In this document: positions 1-6,474 of the stretch, piece by piece
Position numbering within the stretch: the first letter of the stretch is position 1
How the letters are laid out: the number at the start of each line of letters is the position of its first letter
Assembly: GCA_002320455.1 (NCBI GenBank)
Contig: DCKU01000004.1
Coordinates: 1 to 14,519 of the forward strand
Direction of reading: 5' to 3'
Origin: Salinisphaera sp. UBA1666
Lineage (GTDB): Bacteria; Pseudomonadota; Gammaproteobacteria; Nevskiales; Salinisphaeraceae
DNA length: 14,519 bases
Program-made: the position numbers and the translations under genes
Notes under the pieces: generated by a model
What the model saw: the letters and a program-made list of their open reading frames with translations, nothing else
Told to the model about the DNA's origin: nothing
Databases searched by the model: none

Positions 1-71
1 GCCACGATGCGGCGACTCGCGCCTTGCCGGACACGATTTGCGGTCTCCAACGCGGCGCTCGTATGAAACAT
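1..71 (-). CDS. Possible 5' end of an unidentified gene, cut by the window edge
   Basis: An open frame starts at an ATG (base 71) and runs off the left edge after 23 codons, reading MFHTSAALETANRVRQGASR and onward. An AGGG lies 9 bases before the ATG, and the ATG comes 11 bases after the stop of the nuclease-fold gene on the same strand, so it could be the next gene of an operon. I do not recognise the sequence. Other frames are also open over so short a stretch (one plus-strand frame closes at 86), so this may be chance. Confidence 0.25.
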   Translation of the reverse strand, partial: MFHTSAALETANRVRQGASRRIV

Positions 72-82
72 GAACAGAGACC

Positions 83-880
83 CTAGCCCGACGCGCTCAA
101 GCGGCCGATATCCGCGGCAATCGGGTCGGGCAGGGCCAGATCCATGGCCACCGGCCGGTGGTCGGAGAGCACGATATCGATGACGCGTGCCTCGATGAGC
201 TCCAGCGTGGCCGAGCGCAGGATATGGTCGATGCCGCGGCGGGGTCGCCAAGCCGGAAACGTGGCCAGCAGCCGGTCGTAGACCCGTAGATCAGAGTCGG
301 CCAGCGCCGGATCGGCGATCAGCTCGGCCGTAGTGCAGTTGGTATCGCCCATGACGATAACGTGATCGTCATCGGCCACGAGCTCGCAGATCGCCGCGAG
401 CTGCTGCGCCCGGCTGGCAGCGCCCAGCGACAGATGCGTAACCACAACGGTCAAGGCATTGGCCGGACGGCCAAACCGGGCAATCAGGGCGCCGCGGCCG
501 GGCACGCGGCCGGGCAGCTTGTGTTCTTCGACGTTAAACGGCTTGTAACGGCTGATCAGCCCCAGGCCGTGCTGGGCCACCTTGCCCAGATCGCGATTGA
601 CCTGGACATACCAGTAGGTCAGCCCGGCTTCGTGGGCGACCGCCTCGATCTGGTTCTGATAGCGCGAGCGGCGGCTGCCGGCATCGATTTCCTGCAGGCC
701 GATAATGTCGTAGTCGGCGATCAGCCGGCCGATCTTGTCCAGATTGTCACGCACGCCCTGGCTGGGTAGCAGGTGGCGCCAGCCGCGGGTCAGATACTCC
801 CGATAACGCCGGGTGCCGATACCGACCTGCATGTTGAAGCTCAATACCCGCAGCGGGGCATGGGATTGCGGCTCGGTCAT
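83..880 (-). CDS. Endonuclease/exonuclease/phosphatase (EEP) family protein, YbhP-like
   Basis: 265 aa, a metal-dependent phosphoesterase of the EEP fold (relatives include ExoIII, DNase I and inositol phosphatases). The family's catalytic blocks appear in order: RVLSFN with Asn16; GLQE with Glu64, the metal-binding Glu; VVTHLSLG with His149; VMGDTN with Asp179 and Asn181; GIDHIL with Asp218 and His219; and SDHRP with Asp240 and the catalytic His241. The site therefore looks intact. No signal peptide or membrane segment is visible, so it is probably cytoplasmic. The substrate cannot be told: EEP proteins cut DNA, RNA, phospholipid head groups or sugar phosphates. The ATG at 880 (MTEPQ...) is chosen because the reading frame extends upstream only by overlapping the divergent ABC gene, and the conserved core begins about 10 residues after this Met. 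No clear Shine-Dalgarno sequence is seen. The Crc regulator shares the fold, but the YLTRGW-type N-terminus here does not resemble it. Confidence 0.85.
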   Translation of the reverse strand: MTEPQSHAPLRVLSFNMQVGIGTRRYREYLTRGWRHLLPSQGVRDNLDKIGRLIADYDIIGLQEIDAGSRRSRYQNQIEAVAHEAGLTYWYVQVNRDLGKVAQHGLGLISRYKPFNVEEHKLPGRVPGRGALIARFGRPANALTVVVTHLSLGAASRAQQLAAICELVADDDHVIVMGDTNCTTAELIADPALADSDLRVYDRLLATFPAWRPRRGIDHILRSATLELIEARVIDIVLSDHRPVAMDLALPDPIAADIGRLSASG

Positions 881-994
881 TCGACGACTCGAAGAACGTG
901 GAAAATAGCGTACGCCAGCCCCCGACGCGGATGTCCGCGGCCGGGCCACGCAGCGTACTATGACAGCTGGTGACGTGCCGAAGTGTGAGCGGCG

Positions 995-2008
995 ATGACG
1001 CAAACGGGTGTTCTGACGGCCGATGCTGTATCGGTCGATTATCCGCTACCGGCCACCTGGCCGTGGCAGGCCGCCGGGCGGCTGCGCGCGGTGCACGAGG
1101 CCAGTTTGACACTGCATGCCGGCCAGACACTGGGCCTGGTCGGCGAATCCGGCTGCGGCAAGTCCTCGCTGGCTCGAGCGCTGACCGGCCTGGCGCCGGT
1201 CACCGGGGGGCAGGTTCTGCTGGACGGCCAGCCCATGCGTTTTGATACCAGCGCACGGGCGCGTGCCTTACGCGCCGACGTGCAGATGATTTTCCAGGAC
1301 CCGCTGGCCAGCCTGGACCCGCGCATGACCGTGGCCCAGATCGTGGCCGAGCCGCTGGCGATTCTGCGGCCCGATATAAGCCGTGCGGCGCGCCGCCAGC
1401 GGGTGGTCCAGATGCTGGAGCGGGTCGGCCTCACACAGGCTCAGATGGGACGTTATCCCCACGAGTTCTCGGGCGGGCAGTGTCAGCGCGTGGGCATCGC
1501 CCGAGCGCTGGTGGTCGAGCCGCGCGTGCTGATCTGCGACGAGCCGGTCTCGGCGCTGGACGTCTCGATTCAGGCCCGTATTCTGGCGCTGCTCGGCGAG
1601 CTGCAACGCGAGACGAATATCGCGATTCTGTTCATCGCCCACGATCTGGCCGTGGTGCGCCAGATCAGTGATCGCGTGCGGGTGATGTATCTCGGCGCGC
1701 CCATGGAAGAAGCCGCGGCAGGCGAGCTGTTCGATCAGCCGCGCCATCCGTACACCAAGGCGTTGCTGTCGGCCGTGCCGCGGCCGGAGCTGGCCGCCGA
1801 GCGCGCGCGCCAACGCATTCGTCTTAACAGCGAGCTGCCCTCACCGGCGAATCCCCCCTCGGGGTGTGTCTTTAGAACGCGCTGCCCGTGGGCACGCCCC
1901 GACTGCGCCCGCGAAGTACCGGACTGGCGGCGTCTCGGCGGTTCCTATGTGGCGTGTCATCACGCCGAAGCCATCGATAGCACGCCGCCGGCCCCAGCGA
2001 GCGGCTAA
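995..2008 (+). CDS. oppF: OppF-type oligopeptide/dipeptide ABC transporter ATP-binding protein, encoded alone
   Basis: 337 aa (E. coli OppF is about 334), a cytoplasmic ATPase that powers peptide uptake together with OppD and the OppB/OppC permeases. Walker A GESGCGKS is at 50-57, the Q-loop Gln at 101, signature FSGGQCQR at 158-165 (Cys after the Gln, as I recall from E. coli OppF), Walker B LICDEP at 179-184 and the switch His at 216. The C-terminal oligopeptide-transporter extension follows (about 255-325): HPYTKALLSAVP, then ELPSPANPPSGCVFRTRCP. Four cysteines (291, 297, 304, 321) match the pattern proposed to hold an iron-sulfur cluster in some DppD/OppF-like proteins. No OppA, B, C or D is adjacent: the upstream gene is divergent and the downstream one convergent. 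It must pair with subunits encoded elsewhere or be a remnant. DppF is an alternative name; the sequence reads closer to OppF. No strong ribosome site is seen before the ATG. Confidence 0.9.
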   Translation: MTQTGVLTADAVSVDYPLPATWPWQAAGRLRAVHEASLTLHAGQTLGLVGESGCGKSSLARALTGLAPVTGGQVLLDGQPMRFDTSARARALRADVQMIFQDPLASLDPRMTVAQIVAEPLAILRPDISRAARRQRVVQMLERVGLTQAQMGRYPHEFSGGQCQRVGIARALVVEPRVLICDEPVSALDVSIQARILALLGELQRETNIAILFIAHDLAVVRQISDRVRVMYLGAPMEEAAAGELFDQPRHPYTKALLSAVPRPELAAERARQRIRLNSELPSPANPPSGCVFRTRCPWARPDCAREVPDWRRLGGSYVACHHAEAIDSTPPAPASG

Positions 2009-2045
2009 ACACCGCCGGCAGCTGACGTCGTTATATCGCCGACAC

Positions 2046-2075
2046 AAAAAAGCGGCCGTGGACAACCACGGCCGC
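2046..2075 (-). terminator. Intrinsic terminator of the RRM protein gene
   Basis: A perfect 10-bp stem (2052-2061 with 2066-2075, GCGGCCGTGG on the plus strand) closes a 4-base loop. On the minus strand it is followed at once by six T (2046-2051). It lies 35 bases past the stop of the RRM gene and only has a U-tract in that direction. It may also hinder read-through from the converging oppF. Confidence 0.88.
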
Positions 2076-2110
2076 CGGCTGCGCGAGCGGCGAGCAACGA
2101 GCCGGCGCGC

Positions 2111-2386
2111 TTAGAAGCGGCGCGGGCCGCGCGGGCGCTCTTCGCGCTCACGGGCTTCGTTCACCCGCAGAGAGCGACCCTGCAGATCTTTCTGGTTCAT
2201 ACCGTCGATTGCTTCACGCGCTTCGTTGTCGTTCGGCATTTCCACGAAGCCAAAGCCGCGGGAGCGGCCGGTTTCGCGATCCATGATCACCTTGGCGGAG
2301 GTGACTTCGCCGAACGCCTCGAAGGCGCTGCGCAGGTCGTCGTCCGTGGAGCTCCACGACAGATTGCCAACGTAAATATTCGTCAC
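2111..2386 (-). CDS. Small single-RRM RNA-binding protein
   Basis: 91 aa, one RNA-recognition motif and a short tail. RNP2 is IYVGNL (residues 4-9) and RNP1 is RGFGFVEM (43-50); the aromatic residues that stack on RNA bases are present (Tyr5, Phe45, Phe47). The C-terminus is Arg/Glu/Pro-rich (EREERPRGPRRF), as in bacterial and cyanobacterial Rbp proteins, which bind single-stranded RNA and are often cold-induced. Target RNAs are unknown. The start codon is GTG (2384-2386); RNP2 must sit within a few residues of the N-terminus, and an ATG slightly upstream meets a stop within three codons. A GAG lies 7 bases before the GTG, a weak ribosome site. The gene appears to be transcribed alone: it has its own terminator and a 182-base spacer upstream. 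Confidence 0.93.
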   Translation of the reverse strand: MTNIYVGNLSWSSTDDDLRSAFEAFGEVTSAKVIMDRETGRSRGFGFVEMPNDNEAREAIDGMNQKDLQGRSLRVNEAREREERPRGPRRF

Positions 2387-2568
2387 GACTGATCTCAGCT
2401 CATTAAAGACGTGTCATTACTTAAAAAAACCGTCCGGACCCGTCAATGACACCAGAACTAAGACCAACGGAACCCGGCTCGTTAAAGCCGGCATAACTTG
2501 AGTCTACCTGACTGGCAAGCCCCCGCAAGACGCTCACAAGGCGTATCGGACGAACGGTTGTAACGCGC
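2387..2568 (-). promoter_or_regulatory. Spacer with probable promoter and leader of the RRM gene
   Basis: No gene is seen in these 182 bases. Read on the minus strand they hold a perfect 6-bp GC hairpin with a 6-base loop (2474-2491, CCGGCT/AGCCGG) and a run of seven T (2423-2429). Two weak promoter candidates are TTGCCA (2513-2518) with TATGCC 17 bases on (2490-2495), and TTGACG (2441-2446) with AGTAAT 19 bases on (2416-2421). The first would give a leader of roughly 100 bases containing the hairpin; the second a leader of about 20. Neither is convincing by itself. Confidence 0.3.
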
Positions 2569-3384
2569 CTATGGGTGCCGACAACTGGGCCGGTTCGAAG
2601 TCTGCTGATAAATCGCAAGTGCTTGATTCATATGGGACTCAAGCGCCTGGATACGATGTTCGTTGGACGGGTGGGTCGACATGAACTCGCTGGGTTTCTG
2701 GCCGTTGGAGGCCGCGCTCATGTTCTGCCAAAGCTGGACGGCGGCTCGCGGGTCGAAGCCGGCGCGGGCCATCAGCTCCAGACCGATGGTATCGGCTTCG
2801 CTCTCTTGGGCACGCGAGAACGGCAGCAGGATCCCGACCTGGGCGCCGACGCCCAGCGCCGACATGATGGCCTGGCTGCCGGCGCCGCCACCGCCGCCGC
2901 CCAGAAACGCGGACAGTGCGGTTAGCCCGCCCTGGGTGGCGTATTGCTGGGACATGCGCTCGTTGGGGTGATCGGCGATGACGTGGCCGACTTCGTGGCC
3001 GATCACGGCGGCCAGCTGGTCGCCGTTCTTGGCGACATTGAGCAGCCCGGTATACACGCCGATATGTCCGCCGGGCAGGGCAAAGGCGTTGACCTGGTCA
3101 GATTTGAACACCACCACGTCCCAGCTTTGCACCTGGGCCGCCTGGTCCAGACCGGGCACGCTCGTGATGGCGCCGGCCACGCATTCCACGAAGCGGTTGT
3201 CCGCGGCCGACGCGTCGGTGGGGGTCTTCTGCTTGATCTGCTGAAAACTCTGCTCGCCCATTGCCGCCAGACGGTCATGGCCGAAGAACGACAACTGGTT
3301 GCGCCCGGTAGGCGAGGTAGCGCAGGCGGCCAGAAGAACCGAGGCCAGCGTGCTGGCCAGGCAGAGTTGAAAAACGCGTCTCAT
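2569..3384 (-). CDS. M48 family metalloprotease lipoprotein, LoiP/YggG-like
   Basis: 271 aa. A lipoprotein signal peptide is clear: Arg-Arg at 2-3, a hydrophobic stretch, and lipobox LLAAC with the lipidated Cys at 21. Residue 22 is Ala, not Asp, so the outer membrane is the likely destination with the enzyme facing the periplasm. The zinc site is VIGHEVGH (His130, catalytic Glu131, His134) plus the downstream ESEAD (194-198), which supplies the third ligand in M48 peptidases. PSEFMSTHPSNEHRI (231-245) is the usual C-terminal motif of these proteins. Family members such as LoiP, YcaL and BepA act in outer-membrane protein quality control, degrading misfolded or stalled proteins; that role is inferred here. 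A glycine run (162-167) lies in the loop between the two zinc-binding segments. No TPR domain, so it is not full-length BepA. AGG lies 10 bases before the ATG, and the gene diverges from uvrD. Confidence 0.92.
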   Translation of the reverse strand: MRRVFQLCLASTLASVLLAACATSPTGRNQLSFFGHDRLAAMGEQSFQQIKQKTPTDASAADNRFVECVAGAITSVPGLDQAAQVQSWDVVVFKSDQVNAFALPGGHIGVYTGLLNVAKNGDQLAAVIGHEVGHVIADHPNERMSQQYATQGGLTALSAFLGGGGGGAGSQAIMSALGVGAQVGILLPFSRAQESEADTIGLELMARAGFDPRAAVQLWQNMSAASNGQKPSEFMSTHPSNEHRIQALESHMNQALAIYQQTSNRPSCRHP

Positions 3385-3437
3385 CGAGTGTGCCTACGAG
3401 CCGTCGAAGCGGGTATGTATGGTCTTAGGCTAGCAGC

Positions 3438-3474
3438 TTGACCTGAACGGACAGTGTGTATGTTTGGGTACAAT
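3438..3474 (+). promoter_or_regulatory. Probable uvrD promoter very close to the start codon
   Basis: TACAAT (3469-3474), five of six matches to the -10 consensus, ends 7 bases before the uvrD ATG, so transcription from it would begin at about the A of ATG. It lacks a good -35 at normal distance. A second pairing, TTGACC (3438-3443) with TATGTT (3459-3464) at 15-base spacing, would give a leader of roughly 10 bases. No Shine-Dalgarno sequence lies before the ATG in either case. Confidence 0.4.
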
Positions 3475-3481
3475 CGCCGCC

Positions 3482-5641
3482 ATGGATGATGTTTCTGAAA
3501 TTCTCGACGGTCTGAACGATGCGCAGCGTGAAGCGGTGGGCGCGCCGCCAACGCATATGCGCGTTCTGGCGGGCGCCGGTTCGGGCAAGACCCGTGTGCT
3601 GATCCACCGCATCGCCTGGTTGATTGGCGTCGAAGGCGTATCGCCGCAGTCGATTCTGGCGGTCACTTTCACCAACAAGGCCGCCGGCGAAATGCGTGGG
3701 CGACTGGAGCCCATGCTGCGGATTCCGGCGCGCAGCCTGTGGGTGGGCACCTTCCACGGTATCGCCCATCGCTTGCTGCGCATGCACTTTAAAGAGGCCG
3801 GGCTGCCCCAGGCGTTCCAGATTCTGGACGCCGACGACCAACTGCGCCTGGTCAAGCGCGCCATGCGCGGCATGGGCATGGACGAGCAGCGCTGGCCGCC
3901 CAAGCAGATGACGGGCTTCATCAACAGCTGCAAGGAAGCCGCCGAGCGCCCGGGCGATCTGGCCGATAATGGCGATTTCGCTCGCAGCCAGATGATTGCC
4001 GTCTATAAAGCCTATGAGGCGGCGCGCGATTCGGCCGGGCTGGTCGATTTTCCCGAGCTGCTGCTGCGGGCCTACGAGATCTGTCGGGATAACGCCGATC
4101 TGCTGGCGCACTATCGGCGGCGCTTCTCGCACATCATGGTCGACGAGTTCCAGGACACCAACGCCTTGCAATATGCCTGGGTGCGGCTGCTGGCCGGCGA
4201 CACCGGCAAGGTGTTCATCGTGGGCGATGACGACCAGTCGATCTATTCATGGCGCGGCGCACGGGTGGACAACATCCTGTCGTTCGAGAACGACTACCCG
4301 GATACGCGCACGGTGCGCCTGGAGCAGAACTATCGCTCCACCGGCACGATTCTCGGGGCCGCCAACGGGCTGATCGGGCACAACCTCACGCGCCTGGGCA
4401 AGGAGCTATGGACGGCCGGCATCGAGGGAGAGCCGATCGATGTCTACGGCGCCTTCAACGAGTATGACGAAGCCCAGCATGTCATCACCCAGATCCAGAA
4501 CTGGATCGCCGGGGGCGGCACGCGCTCGGATGCGGCGATTCTGTATCGCTCCAACGCCCAGTCGCGGGTGCTGGAAGAGCGCCTGATTGCCGCCGAGATC
4601 CCGTATCGAATCTACGGCGGGCAGAAGTTCTTCGAGCGCGCCGAGATCAAGGACGCGCTGGCCTATCTGCGCCTGACTCAGTCACGATCCGACGATGCGG
4701 CTTTCGAGCGCATCGTAAATACACCCACCCGCGGTATCGGCAACACCACAGTCGATAAGATTCGTGCTCATGCCAGAGCCGAGATGATGAATCTCTGGCA
4801 GGCCGCGGCGGATCTGGCCGATGGCACGCTCTCGGGCCGGGCGGCGAAGGCCGTCAACGGCTTCATTGGGCTCATCGACGATCTGGACAACACCATCGAG
4901 GGCATGGCCCTGCACGAAGCCGCCGAAACCGTGATCCGGGCCACCGATCTGAAGACCCACCACGGCAAGGGCGGCGACGAGAAAGCCGAATCCCGCAAGG
5001 ACAACCTCGACGAGCTGGTCTCGGCCGCTCGGGCTTATACGCCCGAAGACGACGAGACGATGGACGAGATCACCCAGTTTTTGGCTTATGCCTCGCTGGA
5101 GGCCGGCGAGAACCAGGCCGGTGAATGGGACGACTCGGTGCAGCTCATGACGCTGCACTCGGCCAAGGGCCTGGAGTTTCCGCTGGTCTTCATGGTGGGC
5201 ATGGAAGAGGGTTTGTTTCCCCACCAGCGAAGTGCGGAGGACGAAAACGGCCTGGAGGAAGAGCGCCGCCTGGCCTATGTCGGCATGACCCGGGCCATGG
5301 AAAAGCTCTATCTCTCGCACGCCGAGGTCCGGCGTATCCACGGCAGTGAAAATCTCTGTGCGCCCTCGCGCTTCCTGCGCGAGGTGCCGGCCGAGTTTCT
5401 GCGCGAAACCCGGCCCCAGGCGGGCATCAAGCAGCCGGTCTTTCGGCCCGGCCGGATCGGCCAGAACGAAGAAAAAGCCGGCGGGCTGAAGCTCGGTATG
5501 CGGGTGGTTCACAAGAAATTCGGCGAGGGCACCATTCTGGCGTTCGAGGGCGATGGTGCCCGCGCCCGTATCCAGGTCAACTTCGACGACGTGGGCAGCA
5601 AATGGCTGATCGCCGGCTACGCCAAGCTGGACCCGATCTGA
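3482..5641 (+). CDS. uvrD: DNA helicase II (UvrD), superfamily 1A
   Basis: 719 aa, almost the same length as E. coli UvrD (720). It is a 3'-5' helicase that removes UvrC and the cut oligonucleotide in nucleotide excision repair, acts in mismatch repair and clears RNA polymerase or RecA from DNA. Visible motifs: Q-motif LNDAQREAV (11-19), Walker A AGAGSGKT (30-37), motif Ia VTFTNKAA (61-68), motif II DEFQDTN (221-227), motif III with GDDDQSIYSWRGA (248-260), motif IV RLEQNYRS (279-286), later TLHSAKGLEFP (motif V) and RRLAYVGMTRA (motif VI). The C-terminal FGEGTILAFEGDG region is the Tudor-like domain that contacts RNA polymerase in UvrD/PcrA, so the protein is complete. ATG 3482 (MDDVSEILDGLND) matches the family N-terminus; an in-frame TTG at 3464 would add six residues. 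I found no CTG-N10-CAG LexA box upstream. The gene stands alone and ends 10 bases from the stop of the converging SPOR gene. Rep is excluded by the C-terminal domain. Confidence 0.96.
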   Translation: MDDVSEILDGLNDAQREAVGAPPTHMRVLAGAGSGKTRVLIHRIAWLIGVEGVSPQSILAVTFTNKAAGEMRGRLEPMLRIPARSLWVGTFHGIAHRLLRMHFKEAGLPQAFQILDADDQLRLVKRAMRGMGMDEQRWPPKQMTGFINSCKEAAERPGDLADNGDFARSQMIAVYKAYEAARDSAGLVDFPELLLRAYEICRDNADLLAHYRRRFSHIMVDEFQDTNALQYAWVRLLAGDTGKVFIVGDDDQSIYSWRGARVDNILSFENDYPDTRTVRLEQNYRSTGTILGAANGLIGHNLTRLGKELWTAGIEGEPIDVYGAFNEYDEAQHVITQIQNWIAGGGTRSDAAILYRSNAQSRVLEERLIAAEIPYRIYGGQKFFERAEIKDALAYLRLTQSRSDDAAFERIVNTPTRGIGNTTVDKIRAHARAEMMNLWQAAADLADGTLSGRAAKAVNGFIGLIDDLDNTIEGMALHEAAETVIRATDLKTHHGKGGDEKAESRKDNLDELVSAARAYTPEDDETMDEITQFLAYASLEAGENQAGEWDDSVQLMTLHSAKGLEFPLVFMVGMEEGLFPHQRSAEDENGLEEERRLAYVGMTRAMEKLYLSHAEVRRIHGSENLCAPSRFLREVPAEFLRETRPQAGIKQPVFRPGRIGQNEEKAGGLKLGMRVVHKKFGEGTILAFEGDGARARIQVNFDDVGSKWLIAGYAKLDPI

Positions 5642-5651
5642 GCGACCGCGC

Positions 5652-6461
5652 TTAATCGGCCTGGCGAATCATCGTCTCAATGCCGTTGGACTGGAGCCGC
5701 TGGGTCAGCTCTTGGGCACGTCCAGCCGAGTCGATCCGGGTGGACTGAACGCGATAAATCGTCTTGCCCGAGCGGGTCGTGGCCGAACTGACGTTGGCGG
5801 TCACGCCCAGAAGCGCTAGTTCGGCCTTGCGACGGTCGGCGTCGTCGGCGCTGGAAAACGCGCCGGCCTGGATCACGTAGGCGCGGCCGTTGGCCGACGG
5901 CGCGGTGCGCTCGGGCGCGGCCGATGCGCGGCTGGCTGCACTCGGCTTGGTCGGGGCCGACTCGACCTCGTGTGGCTCATCAGGTGCCGGCGCCTCGGCG
6001 TGGTTCTTGTGTGCGCCTTCCGAGACATCGACATGATAGTTGGGCAGCATCTTGTAGAACGAAAACCGCGGCTTCTCCTCGGCTTCGGCCGGGGCCGCCT
6101 CAGGCGCACTGTCTTGTTCTTTGGCTTTACGGTCGGTCTTGGCGGCCTCGTCGCTGGCGGGCTTTCGCTCCTCGGGCAGCGCGATATCGACCTGTGACGT
6201 GCCACCGGGCGCGCCGGCCGGGCGCGCGAAGATATAGTAGCCGGAGACCAGAACGATACCGACGAACAGGCCGATCAGCCCCCAGACCCAACCGGGCGTG
6301 CCGGCCCGTGTTTTCCCGCCGTTACCGTTGCCGCCCCGGGACGAGCGTGCCGGTTTTTTCGGTTTGACCGGCCGCGCGGCCGGCGTGCGCCGATTGGTCT
6401 TGGCGCGCGAGGGCTTGCTCGGCGCCTCGCCGTTGTGTCGCGAGGAATAATCCCTTGCCAT
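5652..6461 (-). CDS. SPOR domain membrane protein, FtsN-like
   Basis: 269 aa with a bitopic layout: a basic cytoplasmic N-terminus (Lys/Arg/Pro-rich, 1-57), one membrane helix at about 58-78 (WVWGLIGLFVGIVLVSGYYI), a long low-complexity periplasmic linker rich in Glu, Ala and Pro, and a C-terminal SPOR domain (about 193-266, beginning with YVIQAGAF). SPOR domains bind septal peptidoglycan lacking stem peptides. A short FSFYKMLP segment (133-140) recalls the membrane-distal motif of FtsN-like proteins that activates septal wall synthesis. Its place 13 bases after argS supports the FtsN-like reading, because argS is followed by such a gene in Pseudomonas, usually then by hslV-hslU. Here hslVU is missing and uvrD converges instead. 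No independent ribosome site is obvious, so translation may be coupled to argS. Whether it is the essential FtsN or an accessory SPOR protein cannot be told. Confidence 0.88.
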   Translation of the reverse strand: MARDYSSRHNGEAPSKPSRAKTNRRTPAARPVKPKKPARSSRGGNGNGGKTRAGTPGWVWGLIGLFVGIVLVSGYYIFARPAGAPGGTSQVDIALPEERKPASDEAAKTDRKAKEQDSAPEAAPAEAEEKPRFSFYKMLPNYHVDVSEGAHKNHAEAPAPDEPHEVESAPTKPSAASRASAAPERTAPSANGRAYVIQAGAFSSADDADRRKAELALLGVTANVSSATTRSGKTIYRVQSTRIDSAGRAQELTQRLQSNGIETMIRQAD

Positions 6462-6474
6462 GGCTATGCGCGGC

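Noticed and set aside
881..1003. 41-residue N-terminal extension of the EEP-family protein up to 1003
   Set aside because: It would overlap the divergent oppF start and shows no family similarity or signal peptide; ATG 880 fits the fold.
2046..2075. Terminator of oppF on the plus strand
   Set aside because: The stem is symmetric, but the base run that would become the U-tract is only on the minus-strand side.
3438..3481. LexA (SOS) box before uvrD
   Set aside because: The closest sequence, CTGAACGGACAG, has CTG and CAG only 6 bases apart; the gammaproteobacterial box needs 10.
3425..5512. Long antisense frames (3425-4171 and 4682-5512) opposite uvrD
   Set aside because: uvrD is complete with every helicase motif; these frames have no domain and no own regulatory context.
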